A stretch of 64,000 nucleotides of DNA from Promerops cafer (Eukaryota > Chordata > Aves > Passeriformes > Nectariniidae), in contig VZSE01010682.1 in assembly GCA_013398275.1 (NCBI GenBank), positions 152,052 to 216,051 on the forward strand, read 5' to 3'. The number at the start of each line of letters is the position of its first letter. The first letter of the stretch is position 1. Under the pieces are notes generated by a model that saw nothing but the letters and a program-made list of their open reading frames with translations, was not told where the DNA came from and did no database searches. This document shows, one piece after another, positions 1-13,304 of the stretch. The position numbers and the translations under genes are program-made.

Positions 1-3000
1 TGGATTGGTGGAAAACTGGCTTCAAGGGCTGAGGTTCATATAAATACAGTGTGATTCGGAATTAAATCTGCTCAAGGCCTTTTGCATCTCTGTAGTATAT
101 GGAGCTTTTCAGGACTTCGATTTTGTTCACTCCCTCTGTATTTCTAGGTGTTGAGTGTGCTAGAGACTTCCAAATAATGTTGCAAAGAATAAGATTCAAT
201 TTGAGAGAAAGAGTCCAAGTGGTGATGGCAACATTTTTCCTCTTTTATAATCAGTGCAGACTCTATCATACCAAAACAGTCAATTGGCAACTCAGCCACC
301 AGCTGCTAGGGATGAGGTTTCAGACCCTGGTTTAGATATCTTCATGTTAGTGGGCTGAGGCTCAGACAAATGTAAAGACCATGAGAAACTACTGGATTTG
401 TAGTAAGAAACTGATGGGCATAGTAGGGTTAGAAGTTCATGCAAGTTGTAGATAGTGCCATGAGGTATGGCCAATTTCACAGATGTTTCAGAGGGATTAT
501 GAGTGATGGCAAAATTTCACAGATAATTTAACAGAATATTAAGGACATTTTGGAGAGGAGAATCTGATAAGACCAATTAGCAAAAACGCAAAAGGAGAAT
601 ATTACCTAGGTAGTCACAACAGATATACCAAAGTCAGTTTCCTCTGGTACCAAAACTGAGATCAATGGCAAACAAGAAACTAGGAGTAGGGTCTATATTT
701 AGGAAAAGATAATGGCGGAGAAAGGCAGGGATAAAGGTGGGCAGGAGAAAGAATGGGAAGTGGGCTGGGGTGTAAAAAGGGCTAGTCAGGCTGCTTGTCT
801 GATTACTGCAGTCCTGTGACAATCTGCTGAAGGAAGTTTCCCAATCTGATTTCCCAGATAAAGAATATGAAAGAAGACTTATCAAAGTTTATGGCTGTAA
901 GTAGCTCTGTTTCATTCAAAAGTTCTTTATATCACTTTTGGAAAATGCAACATTTTAAAAGAAGATATTAGGTTTTTTCAGCTTTTAATCCCTAAAATAT
1001 ATTGGAGTGCAAATCTTCTCTGCTATTTTGTTGTCTTCTTAGAAGTTCTTAGGAGCATCAGAATACTAAATTTAAAGTCTCATCTGTTTAAAGGAATAGC
1101 TGGAGTACTAAACATTTTCTTGAAGTTTTTTATCTCCAAAATTTATTTAAGGGCACCTGAAAACAAACAAACAAAAAACCCCTGCATTTTAACTTCCTGA
1201 CTGATACTTTTTTATTTTGCAATTTAAATTTTGTTGTCTTACTGTTATGACATTGTTACTTCACTGGTTCACTAGTTGCCTAACTATTAAAGCCACAATT
1301 TTCTAATTTAAAAGTCAAATAGAATGTAAAAAAAAATGCCTGTATTTTTCTGTTATTCAATTTAAAGAAGCTAAGAAAGAGCAAATCTAATCTTTTCCCT
1401 TCAGATATCACCTTCCTAAATACTCATTTATGATGTTCAGATTCATTGTGCAAGGAAATACACACACTTTTGCTTGTGGAACTAAAGCTGACCTCTAAAT
1501 CTTTAAAAATATACACATGACTAGTTTTTTTCCAGCAGTGGCTGAAGTAAGAATGATGAAAACATCATTTGATTTTATGGTTGGAGGGTTCAGAGACCAA
1601 ATGAACTAGGTATCATGTTTAGCAATACCAGAAAATAAGTATCAGTCCTAGTCAGCCTGATTTAGTTTCTCACAACTGTTTAGTGAGCTTATTGCAGTGG
1701 CCTTAGTAGATCAATTCAGTGTAAGCAAGACACTGAACTCTCTCGGGAGACTGTCTCAGGAGCCTACACTTTCAGCCACTTAACTCAGTCAACACAAAAT
1801 GCAAGGAACACAGGAACTTGAATGTACCACGTGCTCATTGCATATATGGGATTTTAGAATGTACAGTCTTGTCCCAGCAGGAGGTGCCTCCCAAATTTGG
1901 ATGAAATCCCTCTGAATACCAAAGCTGGAGTGATGGGGGCTTCTCCATTAGTAGAGGATGGCCTGAGTTCCTCCCTGCACCCTCTCTACAGGCTATTGTG
2001 TGTTTTAACTTAAATCAGTGTCCTGACCTGATCTGCCTACTGCATGAGAAAGAACATCCTTTCTAACTAAAAATGCATGTTCATCTTTAGAAGCAAGAAA
2101 CATCTTCCTGAAAGTGGCTCTTGGCTACATACTAAATAAATGCTACCAATTCAAGAAGCTACTACTAAGGCCAGCCTAGGAGAGATTTCAGCAGTGCTTC
2201 CATGAGCTCTTGGTAGGTTAAGACATCTTTGAGCAGAAGACCTTAGAAGAAAGGTAGTGAGAACTACAAACAACTCCAAATCTCTTATAAATCCACAGTG
2301 CAGAACTGTGCTCTACAGAATTGTATTTGTCTCAAATTTATTTTTCTTTTCTTTACCCTCATGGAACTTGAGAATTTATATTTTGTCCAATTATTGGGCC
2401 ATTTCCTAATTTCACAGGTAAATATGGATTCATTTTTCCCTCCATTTGTTCAATAAAGCTAGAAAAATAAGTCCTTGCTTTAGATCAATCTAACCTTTTT
2501 CTCATTTTCTATGTCAGCTAGGTTAGTTTAAAATCTGAAATTTTCTATGGCTACGTGACTTACAGTGAAAGCACTGGAATCCAAGAGATTTCAGGTTTCT
2601 CTCAGTAGACACCTGCTTGACAGCACTTTTGTTGCTAATGGTAGAATTTAAATGTCTGACTGCTTTCTGCATGTAGCTTTGCTGTTTGTACTTTGAAACC
2701 CTTTTATAAAGAGAAAGTACTTGCAAAAATGTGTTCCTCTTCCCTCCCTGTACCCACATTCCTTGAAATATGCATAGTACTAGGAAAGACGTAAATATCT
2801 AGTACTGATGGGGGAAAATAACTCAAACAACTACAAAATTATGGTTTTAGATAATAAATGGCTACACAATAAATTAGAAGTGAGTTTTGGATAGGGTTTG
2901 GATTTTTTTCTGTTGCGACAAAAGGAGCTGACATATTGCATTTCAATCACACAAGTCTAATATTTGCAGATTACGCTGGCATTATCTCTGAAGATGTCTC

Positions 3001-5632
3001 CGTGTTTTTGAGGACTGAGAATGTTGAGTAAAAAAGACTGAGGTTGGCAGAAAAGTCAGTCTGAAGCACTTTGGATTTTTTCCCAGATCTGCTGTATCTC
3101 TTTCATGCTTTATAGTGACATCAGGATTTTATACCTCAATATTTATTATAGGGAGGAAATAATTCTGAAAGCAAAATAAACAATGATATCATTAAACTAG
3201 AAGTTTTGCCAAGGAAGACAAATAAGAAGTCCCTATATATAGTACATATAGCATGGGCTGAAAGAAATATCTGTTAATCAAAAGACATTTCCTTTTTTTT
3301 CTTTTATTGAGGGGGAGGGGTTAGAGGAGGACCTTGTGAGAAATTTTATCGGTTTTTTAAAAATACAAGGTTTCACACTGTGCTTACTGAGTTCTGATAA
3401 GGAGATTCCGAATATGTTGCAAGCTGGCAAAATGTAAAGCAGTGAGTTCTCATCTTGTTCAAAGGCTGTTATTTTCTGGTAATGCATATATCAGATCTTC
3501 TGCTGGCATTCAAGAACCTAACCGCCAAAAAAAGAGAGATAAAACTAAAGAGTGTCACAAACTTCAGTGTCTTTATCGATGTGCATCATAGAAATAGTGC
3601 CAATAAAGTAGCTGGAATACAATTTGGTTCAGTGGATATCTGACAAGTTTTGCCAAGGAGAGCCATGAGCTACAGAAGCATACCAGGGTCCTCCAAAGAG
3701 CTCTCAGAAGAATATATGAGTCAGCAGTCCTACATCTTCCTCAAGGACTTCACTGGTGCTCCAGTGTGATGATGAATTGCTTGACATCCTGTCTAAATGT
3801 GACAAAACCAAGTTCCTGATGATCTCTAAATTCTCTACGTTAGTGTATTTGTACTGAAGATGCTCCTTTTGATGTTGTCTGTATTTCTAAGTGGTGGAAT
3901 GAATCCAAATTTCTCCTCCTATTTTATCAGCTCTTTATTAAATTTTTAGTCCTAATTTATTCAACTCACAATACCTGGTAAAGACAATTTTGTGTGTGTG
4001 TAGAGTTTTCACTTCTGCTTTTATTTTGAAAAATATATATAACTGTCTTCTTATTCAACCCTGAAAGCATTAACACAGTAACTATGGAAGGGCAGCCCAG
4101 TTTCCATTATAACAGTAACTTCAAAGATAGATCAGGGAAGATATTTTGCTCCTATACAGAACAAAACTATGGATATACAGGAAAAAAATATGAAGGTAAC
4201 ATAACTTTTATGATTTATAAACCCACTCACAGTTCAAGTTCTTATTCCAAATATAAGTTTCTCCCTGTCTCTTTCTCTTCTCTTCAAATATATATTGCTA
4301 AAGAAGTTAAATAGTTACTGAACTGGAAGATAGAAAATTTAGATTGCAAAAGAAGATACGAGAAAAAATAGCATGTCTTCAGATAAAGCACTGATTTGAA
4401 GTCAACGTATGTTCACAAAAATAATTTCACATGCTTCCGTATTCTTACAAAGTCTTCATCCCAGATAAACTAGGTAGTCTCATAGACCGGTTAAGTGAAA
4501 TCATGCCTCAGAATTTTATCAATGCCTTTAATATGATTATTCTACTTCGATATCTGAGATAGCCATATTTCTTTGACTGTAGAGGGAGTGCTTCAGTTCA
4601 GTATCTCAAATTCAAGGGTAAAGATCCAATTGTTATTGCTTAAGATAAGCACACAATTAAAACTGTTTGGAGGTTATGCTACCTCTGTGAGTGATGGAAA
4701 CTGTGCAGCAATATAATGCTCACTTTAATGACTTATATTTCTTTTTATATCATTTTGATCTTAGCTAAACAAACTTATTTTTCACTGTGTCTCCTGATCA
4801 GGCTGTCTTGAAACTCTAGTTTTCCTTATACCTGTGTCTGGACTGCGATATTCCAGTCTATTGAAACAACCCTTCTATATTCAAATTACATCACTTTCCT
4901 GGTATCCTTCAGCAGGGATTTGGAATAAGGTACAGAAAACACATCTGTCCTTCTAAAAGGGGAAGGAGATATTGATAATTGTTAAACTACATAGTCCTGT
5001 AGATCCAAGAAGGAGTCCAGATTGAAAACTAAGGCATAATATTCCCAAAATACATGAATTGTCTATATTGGAATGAGAGCAGCCAGCATGGGGAAACCAC
5101 AGGAAGTTGTGCCTGAAAAACCAGAGTTTTTCCCATGAGGGCTGTGTGGCCAGACAGAGGGCAATCTTTTGTAGGGTTTTTAACAAGGGTATTTATTTGA
5201 GATGAGAGTTTCTTGGAATTACATTAATAAATTAAAAAGTCAATTATTTGCATGTTTCATGACATTTATTTGGTTTGGCAGTCTTGTTATTTTCTTGGTT
5301 AAAATATTTTCTTCAGGATGTTCAGGCAGCTGAAGACAAATCCTAAGCTATTTTGCAGTCATCACTGCAAAGTTACCTAGACCACAAAATTATCATGACA
5401 GGAATAGTCATTAAACTTGAAACTCAGACAGACATACCTCGGCAGACAATGCTGAAATTAATATATAAACCAGAAGTAATAAGGAGTACCAAAAAAGGTA
5501 ATAAGGAAGAAGAAAATAAAGACAGAACATGGCTTCTTATTATTTTCATTCTATGAATTTGAATACAAATGCCCTACAGAACAATTCCAAAAAGGTCCAG
5601 CTTTTTCTTGTATTTTCCCAAATTTTTAAATT
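1..5632. other. Unassigned AT-rich non-coding DNA
   Basis: No gene, RNA gene or recognisable transposon was seen on either strand. Open frames are all short (below about 85 codons), overlap on both strands, and show no domain or splice context I can defend. Short A-rich runs occur, for example an AAAC-type stretch near 1162-1180. Old repeats too diverged to recognise by eye may be present. Confidence 0.6.
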
Positions 5633-5673
5633 GTGTGTATATATACATATATACATATATACATTCACATTTA
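5633..5673. repeat. TA/CA-rich microsatellite (about 8-bp unit)
   Basis: Alternating purine-pyrimidine sequence built from repeated ATATATAC-like units. It is a simple repeat, likely length-variable, with no sign of function. Confidence 0.85.
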
Positions 5674-8600
5674 TATACATAACTAACACATTTTACTCTT
5701 AATTTATCAGAACTTTTCAACATAATTTTACACAGTGGCTTATTATTGTATACATTCTTTATAACTGAAGATAAATACTCTAGCCTTATAGGGAAAAAGA
5801 AAAACAAAAAACACTGAAAGCATTCTCTTATATATTCATGTCTATGTTTTGTTTTGAAGCTATTTCAAGTGGCTGCCCCAGTTGCATTATTTAGAGACTT
5901 GTCTTGATTTACAGAGAAGTTCTTATGAACAAATCTATATTCTTTTTATTTGCATGAAATGTACCATTAGTCCTTCACTGAACAGTCTGAAGAAATTAAT
6001 CAATTCATAGCAAAATTAAGTCTTTCACTGAGTGCAAAACATGCATGTGAACTATAGACAACTGTCTGTGTGCTATAGCTGCCAGCACTGCTTCCAGGCA
6101 ACAGTTACTGGTCCCTATGCATAGAGCAAGATCCAGAAGAAGGCTGGCTCAGACATGAGGGCAGACCTCTGTCCTGTCCATTCAGTGACTGTTTCATCTT
6201 CTTGCCTCACAGAGATGCTGTGTAGGGTTCAAGCTGGAGTGGGAAAAAACAATGCTGCAGAAGGGTCCCAAGTGTTTGATGCTGACAGGGGCCTTTTCCA
6301 CTCTGTCACAATCTTAGAAACCTAGCCTTGACTTTTGCATCCAAAGTCCCTTCTTACCATCTGCAAAATTGTCACAGAAGTAGAATTTTCCATAAAGTAA
6401 TTGTCTATTTTTATCCTCATACAAAAGGCAGTTTAAGATGACCAGGATGGGTAGTTGAACTGGTATTCTCCAAGAATCAACTACACCCCTAACAGTGACC
6501 TCTTCCTATGCATGTTGACCAGCACAAAATGAGGAGTGGGTTCAGGAAACAAATAGGAATATTGTTTTCTCTGCTTGCGTGATGGACATTACACGGCTGC
6601 TGGCGGTAAAACACAGTAGGTTCATCTGGGTATCCTTTCTTGTGGTGTTAACAGCCCTGCAGGTGAGGAAGTACATGTGCTGGAAAACCAGCCTTCTGGT
6701 AGATTTGAATCACATGCATGATAAGGACATTTAGTGCCCTTTGTTCTGATTGTCTCTGTACCCTTGCATGACTGAGAAAATAACACTGAAGGGTAAGGAT
6801 ACCTCGGTATTACCTACCACCTTGCTTATATGGAAAAAATAATAATGTGTTAGAAAACAGCTGGGGGAAAGCATCACATAGTTATCTGATGGAAATGTAT
6901 TCTTGTTTGATTTTTATTTTCTAATGCTGTCCTAATTGATTTAGTATAAACAGATTTATTTTCCATGCACAGTCGTATCAGACAAAAATATTTCTTCAAA
7001 TACTGACATATATTTATGGGTAAGGTAAGCATAAAATCAACTCTTCACAGGTGCTTTTCTGTCTTCCTCCAGCTAAGAAGCTCTGTCATTAGGAATGTCT
7101 TTAAAGTACTCTAGAAGCAGATAAACTGACAGTGAAACTCTTTTTTGATTAAGCATTTTGTGTAATATAAATGTAAAGCTGCAGTCACTTTAGTCACAAT
7201 GATTCTTGATTGAAAACTTTCATCAATCATAAGGTTAAAATCCACAAAGAAGTCTCAGGATAAACATTCTTAATTATTTGCTTTTTGTTTTCTCAGCCAA
7301 AATTTAATTAGAATTTCTACTTTATTGTATTTTACATTGCTAGAATTTCTCTCTTATATATGACTGGGAAAATTTATGAAGTAAATTCAACCAGACTCTA
7401 CAGGCTGCTGTTCTGTAAGATTCTGCAGTATAATAGCCCATTCCAAGACATCAGATACATATTTGCTTTCATTAAGGGTAGCTGAAAAGTTGAGGTTTTG
7501 AACAACTTATCACTTAGTTGAATAAATTATATTGGTATAATACCCAGAGTTACAGGTAATTTTGTTCTGGGAAATTAAACCTCTGTGTCTGAAGCTTGAG
7601 TTCTAATTGTAATTCTTCTATGTGCATTGGGATTTGGACTAAAATGACATTTTATACTGATATTACAAACTCTCAGCTAATAGTGATGAAGTAAAGAAAA
7701 GTGTGGTTCTCCTGAGAGGAAATTTGCTTCACAAATCTTAGGGGAACTTTGGACTTGCAGTGCACTGACAAGATCAAGGCAGAATTTCAGCTGGAGCTTG
7801 GACACCAAGGTAACAGATTTATCTGTTGGGAAGTGGGACTAACAAGTCCAGGTTCCTTTGGCTGATTTCTTTATTTATTTACTTTGTCTGATGGCAGGAA
7901 ATATTCACTGCTATTTGCACTGCTAAGAAGACGTTGAAAAAGCCAGGACAACTTGTGCTGTTTGTAGAGGTTGTTGCTGACATTAAGAAACTCCCTAGTA
8001 GTCAAATGGCCTTGAACCTGAAGTGTTAACCAGAAAAAATGTAAGGTACATACAGTACTGTACAGTGTTTAGACACATAGAGTCATAGACACAAAATCAT
8101 AATGCATTCTGCAAAGAAGAGGAACCAGCTAATATGGAGGGAAAAAAAATTCCAACAACTGCAAGCTACAGGAAAGAAATGGAATGAATCTGTTTAAACT
8201 ATCAGAGAAGTCAGTCTGACTTCTTGACATTAACAAGCTATGTGAGAGCAGTCCTTGACAGGTGACTGAGAGTTGACTATAGCACAGAAGAATTTCACCA
8301 AGTATTTGCTTTAGCCTTTGCCATGCCATCCATTTAGTGGAATGGTATTTGCTTTACCCTTTAGCATGCCATTCGTTTATCTTACACATCAAGATGGGTA
8401 TTGAGTAAACTGGCACTTAAAGACTAAGAAGATGAGAAATAAGAGTGTACAAATTATAGCTTCACTGTCTACAAGCAGTTATCAGTGCTGTGGAAGAGCA
8501 AGGCACAATTTTATCTGCAAACTCACATGGAAGGCTCCTATGGCTTTTTCCTTACAGGCAAAGTATCTCACCTCACTTATTTTTATGCCACAGGGAGAAC

Positions 8601-8837
8601 AGGACAAAAGTTCACTGTTCTCATCCTCCCATTTGATGTCAGGAACTAGTATCTATTAAACTGGCATTAAAAAGGCACTTAATACAGAAGGCTGTATTAA
8701 GAAAAAGATAGTAATGCTCAGGTCTGAAAAATATACAAATAAAAGCATTCAGCTCCATCAGTCAAAATTAATCCTAACTTAAATCCTAAATCTGAGAATA
8801 TCAGAATTTAGATGGGCTTTTTCAAAAGGAGTAAATT
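5674..8837. other. Unassigned AT-rich non-coding DNA
   Basis: No gene or transposon recognised. One weak exon-like pair (7761-7809 and 7898-8029) with plausible splice dinucleotides is described as a finding. It is too short and unsupported to be called a gene. Confidence 0.5.
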
Positions 8838-9145
8838 CATAGAATCATAGAAAAGTTTGTGTGGGAAGGGACAGTAAAAATTGTCTATTCTAATCTCCCT
8901 GCCTTGTGCAGAAAATCTTCCACCAGACTGGATTGCTCAAAGCCCTGTCCAGCCTGAACACTTAAAGGGATGGGGCACAACTTGTCTGAGCAACCTGTTC
9001 TAGTGCCTCACAAAGCCCACAGTAAAGATTTGCTTCCTAAAGCAATTATTTCAGTTCAAAGCCACTCCTCCTTGTCCTATCACTACATATCCTTGCAAAA
9101 AGCTCCTCTCCAGCTTTTTTTTTAGGCCCCCTTTAGGTGTTTGGT
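8838..9145 (-). mobile_element. CR1 LINE 3'-end fragment
   Basis: Read on the minus strand, this is the 3' part of an avian CR1 non-LTR retrotransposon. It covers the end of the reverse-transcriptase region and the 3' UTR, finishing in the family's short terminal repeat (TCATAGAATCATAGAA on the plus strand at 8838). The usual CR1 landmarks can be followed in order with many substitutions: the GGAAGGGAC-type block, the CCTGTCC block and the CCAGCTTTTTTTTTAGG block. The 5' truncation is normal for CR1. The upper boundary is approximate, and diverged CR1-like sequence may extend toward 9240. Confidence 0.9.
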
Positions 9146-9461
9146 AAAATTAAGGGAGGATGGTGTTCCCCAAGCAGACAGGCTGTAATAAACTCCATCC
9201 AAGAGCAGAAAGCTCTCTCACCCCTCGGGAGACCTTCACAACATCAATAAGTATATGAACAACTTACAGTGTTTGTTGAAACTCAAAAAGCTGGAATGGC
9301 TTCTCATATGCATATATTGCCAATCTTCCATCTACAGTCTAGAGTGCTTACCCCAAGAGCGCAGTATTTAGCTTAAAAAGTCTACCCACATACTGCTAGA
9401 AAATAGGAAAAAAAAATTGCTACAGCTCTTACTCCATGCTCCTTTTCTCAGCACATCTCAT

Positions 9462-9640
9462 TGTCATGGTTTAGGACTGGATTCCCCAGTTCAGTGTTTC
9501 CAATGAAACACTTCAAACCATGTGCTGCTTGCTCCCTCCCCCCTCCCCCAACCCACTGCATTGCACTGGAGAGGAGAGTTGAAGGCAGAAAAGGTAAAGA
9601 TGACATGTTGACATGAAAACAGTTTTATCTTGGCAACTTG
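9462..9640 (-). mobile_element. ERVL-type LTR, 3' part only
   Basis: On the minus strand this segment ends in AAACCATGACA, the 3' end of a common avian ERVL LTR. Before that come a G-rich block (the C-rich plus-strand stretch at 9530-9552) and a diverged copy of the LTR's polyadenylation-side block around 9600-9640. The 5' half (U3) is missing, and the segment directly abuts the pol remnant at about 9640. Orientation agrees with that pol remnant, so it is probably the 3' LTR of the same defective provirus. Divergence is high. Confidence 0.7.
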
Positions 9641-10735
9641 ACCTACCTGTCTGTTATTGTGGTGCTCTTCAGTAGCCCAGCCCTTGGGTCCATGTGCATC
9701 TACATGACAAACTTTTATACCCAGCTTCTCTGCCTGGGAAGTGATGTCTTGCCACGATTTAGCAGCCCAGAGGGTTTTACCTCTGTGATGCCAATTGGTC
9801 TTTTTCCATTGGTCTGCCCACAGCCATAGAGCATTTGTTACCATCCACATGTCAGTGTAGAGGTAGAGTGTTGGCCATTTCTCTCATTCAGTGATATCTA
9901 AAGCCAGCTGGATGGCTGTGACCTGACTGGATTCACCTTGTGCCCCAACAGCTTCTGAGACTTGCCATGTACATATGGAGTGTATGTAGCTCTAAATATA
10001 GCTGCAACTGGCAGTAAAGAGAGCATTTCATTTCTGGTAGTTGATTATATGATGAAGCCTCCTCAACATGTTCTTCTATTCTGATGATAGTCCAAATGTT
10101 TTGCCTTCAGGACAGTTTATGATGACTCCCAACATTCCTGGGCAATTGGGGTTTTACTATTCTAGCTTGCAGCATGATCAAGCAAGACACTTGCTCCATG
10201 CATCATCATTGGCATGACATGTGGAAGGGAATTCCTTTTTTGACATCCAGACTAGCACTGGTAGTCGAGGTGTCAGAAGAGGCTGTGCTTTGGTGCCAAT
10301 CACTTCTGAAGTGGCTCAAAGCCCTTCGCAAGCTGACATTATCGCTTTTGAAGTTGGAGGTTAACAGGCCTCAGATCCTTTGTATCTCTGACTCCAAAAC
10401 CCTAAGAGCTGTCCTCAAGTTTCCCTGGGCACTTTTTGCCAAAAACATCATGAAGGACCATTCTTCCCAGCTGCAGCATAGAGCACATTTTTCACATCTT
10501 GTCCTGTTCTGATTGGCCCAAGGGCTACTGCACAAATTCTCTCCTGTTTAATATGTTCAAAGCTTGTAATTTTTCAGGACACTGCTTAATATCATTCATC
10601 TTGTGGTTCACTTGATGGAAAGGCGTATAATCTGACTGTACTATGGAATATGCATTCTCCAAAAACCACAGCACCTAAGAAAGCCTGTGATTCCTTCTTG
10701 TTGGTTGGTGGGGACATAGCTGCTATTTTATTGTT
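9641..10735 (-). pseudogene. pol: ERVL-type pol remnant (RT connection and RNase H)
   Basis: This is a decayed retroviral polymerase fragment on the minus strand. Reading downward from 10735, the first recognisable piece is the end of the reverse-transcriptase/connection domain (10706-10735 onward). It is followed by a tether region and then an RNase H domain with a YTD-type active-site block near 9840-9850. A conserved VDAH-type segment lies in the open stretch at 9491-9850. The frame is broken repeatedly: there is a stop upstream of the RNase H open stretch near 9880 and several shifts across 10100-10650. The N-terminal RT, integrase, gag and any env are absent. After the RNase H region the frame runs into LTR-derived sequence at about 9640 instead of integrase. 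The domain order is typical of avian ERVL elements. It cannot encode a working enzyme. Confidence 0.8.
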
Positions 10736-11211
10736 TCTTTTTTTAAGTTTTTTTTATTCTTGTCCTTTTTCTTTCCAAGATGATTTCAGGATTTTTGAGT
10801 CAATTATTTCCCACAGATCAAGTACAGCTGTAGATGTATTTATTGTAGATTATGTAAGCAAGGGAAAGACTACTGTATCTTGTTTAAAACTTTGGTCAGT
10901 TTCTTATCCCTGATGTCTATAAAGGGCTAGTTCAGGTTGTGCTTCACAGATCCAAAAACTTAATGTTTTTTTCTAAGGAAAAATCTTCATAAAAATTCAG
11001 TCCTACTCCACCTTCTTCAAAACCTCTTGCAGGAAAAATGCCATATTACAGGACCAGTTCTTTATTCAGCTTTTCTGATTGAATGTTGCGAAATAGAAAA
11101 TACTGTACAGACTGTGATTAAATCCATACATACGTATTCTGACATTTTTTCCTCTAGAAAAGACAAAAGTTAAGCAGTTACTAATTTCACTGCTTTGAAA
11201 AGGGCAGCTTC
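10736..11211. other. Unassigned sequence between ERVL pol and solo LTR
   Basis: AT-rich sequence with a T-rich run near 10737-10765. No retroviral domain could be followed here on the minus strand, so either the pol match ends at about 10735 or older pol sequence is too decayed to see. Confidence 0.5.
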
Positions 11212-11217
11212 CCTACC
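11212..11217. repeat. Left target-site duplication of solo LTR
   Basis: CCTACC directly abuts the TG start of the LTR. An identical hexamer lies immediately after the CA end (11880-11885). Confidence 0.8.
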
Positions 11218-11879
11218 TGTAAGAGATGGTCCAAAGATCCCTTATCTGCCTCACGACCGTCGTCAAGGACAGAGACTGAAAACCCCTAGGACTGAGACTG
11301 AAACCCTAATACCCCAACACAGGAGCTTCTGGCCTGGCTAAGGTGGGATGTCTGCCAAGAGTTGCCTGCAGGTGTGTTCGTTGGACCAATGCATTCCCAT
11401 GGGGACCTGTGCAGAAACAACAGACAAGTCACGGTGGACTGGCTGTGCTTTGACTACCTGTGCTTGGACTAGTTGGGTTCGCTGCTGAACTGGCCTGTCT
11501 TGCTCTGTTCCTGCAATAAACCACGGACTGTGTATCGATCTCCCCCACCTTTTGGCCAGCTGCCTGTCACTTTGGAAAAAGACTATAAAGAGTCTCCCTG
11601 AGGTCCTGGTTTTGAGATCTCCCCACGGAAGAAGACAGATCTACTGGCAGACGGCCATGAGGACTCATCTCATCTGTTGGGAGCTATATCCTTCCCCCTC
11701 TCCTTTTCTCTGTATCCTTTGTTCCTTTTCCTCTCTCCCCTCTATTGCATTACTGTGTTGTTGGCACTCAATAAAAGTGCACTGCTGTGATTAAACTGAA
11801 GTCCCCTTGTGTGTCTTTTGCACTCTGAGATGGATCAACAAAACATCACGACCTCCACTTGTATTAGCGGATCGTGACA
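11218..11879 (+). mobile_element. Solo LTR, class II (ERVK-like), 662 bp
   Basis: The element begins TGTAAGAG and ends CGTGACA, so it has TG...CA termini with short TGT/ACA inverted ends. A perfect 6-bp target duplication (CCTACC) flanks it. Six-base duplications are typical of class II (ERVK-like) avian retroviruses. Plus-strand LTR signals are in sensible order: TATAAAG at 11584-11590 and AATAAA at 11770-11775, with about 85-100 bp of U5-like sequence after. A second AATAAA lies at 11515-11520, and I saw none on the minus strand. The block is more GC- and CpG-rich than its surroundings. No internal retroviral sequence adjoins either side, so it is a solo LTR left by recombination. The exact family is not named. 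Confidence 0.85.
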
Positions 11880-11885
11880 CCTACC
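11880..11885. repeat. Right target-site duplication of solo LTR
   Basis: CCTACC follows the CA terminus and matches 11212-11217 exactly. Confidence 0.8.
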
Positions 11886-13304
11886 CCAATAGGACATAAT
11901 GTTATTAGAATTATTACAAAAGAGATTCCATATTATTACAATGGACACAGGATATGTCTTTTGGCCAAATTTTACCAGGTTCTTTACAGATTCTTCTAAA
12001 TGTCTTTGTAAGAAAGAATCTCTTTCGGGATGTATATATATCATCACCCAGAGACTTGAATTTTTTTGAAAATTGCAGGTATTCATCTGCTAGAAAGCAA
12101 TTAAATTTAGATAATTATATTGCCAGTACCTGGTAGCTGCTTAAGATATATACATGAGTCAGTGTCTTATCTATATGTCCAACCTTATCAGTAGAGCTTA
12201 TGTCACTGCTGAGTTATCAAATCAATGCTGTTATCAATTTGGCCTAGACCTTTCAACCAGGCCTGCTTGCACAGATTTTGGCACTTAAAATGCTCCACTG
12301 AGTCATGAATGAAGGGTATAATCTGTATTTTTCTATTGTCTTGACTGTCTAGGTACTTAATGTCCTAGAAGTTTGATTAAATGAATGTATACATTTTATC
12401 TACTGGGAAATGGAAACTAGCTGTGCTTTAAAGACGCATAAACATGAATTTCCCTGTTTATTACAAATTAATTACTGTAAGGACTGATAAATTGTATGCA
12501 AAAAAATATTTCTGTGGAGTAGAACATTGCATTAACAATTGCATCAGATTATTCATAGTATTGTGGCATTTCATTTTGTGTATAAAATGATATAAACCAA
12601 TCCTTGCTGTTGTAGCTTTGCATGTAGTGCAGTACAATGTTAAATGGCCTCATACCATTTCAGTTGCAAACATTAATTTTTCAATGTCAGCTTTATCTTT
12701 AGGGACTACCTTTAATTTGTGTTTGCCTTTTTCAGCCATTATAATTCAGAAGATTTACAAATTCACTTTCATATGTACACACACTTCATTTAATGGTGAG
12801 CAAAGTTATAGCAAGATATTCTGTGGAAATGAGTAGAGGGAATAAAAAATTTATTCAGTGATTACATGCTTGCAATAACAGTCTTTTTAGTAAAATGCTA
12901 TAGAAAAAAAAGAAAATTATAGTCTTTTGATTATACTTAGTAAAAAAAAAAGTATTTGTTGGTGAGACATTTAAATCATCAGAGATGGAGGCAATGGTAA
13001 CCTCAGGAGAATTATAGTGTCCATTCAATTGGTAGCTGTAGGATTGGCAGTGGAGGAGTAATATTTTCTTATAGCTTTAATTAAAACCACTGAGGTGGTG
13101 AAAAAGACTTGTGACTCCAGGGGTACAAGAGACCAAGATGGTGAAAGGGACTACAAAGACAAATTCAAGAGGAAATTTGGTGACAGCAATGATATGTGGA
13201 GGAAGGAAGAAGGAATTATTCCTACACTGAAAAGGAACCTGATTACTCAGGTGCTGTGTTGATCCTACAAGTCAGTCTGACATCCTTGAACAGGATCTGA
13301 TGGA
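11886..13304. other. Unassigned AT-rich non-coding DNA
   Basis: No gene or transposon recognised. The last 150 bp or so may be badly diverged CR1 sequence continuing into the next element. Confidence 0.5.
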
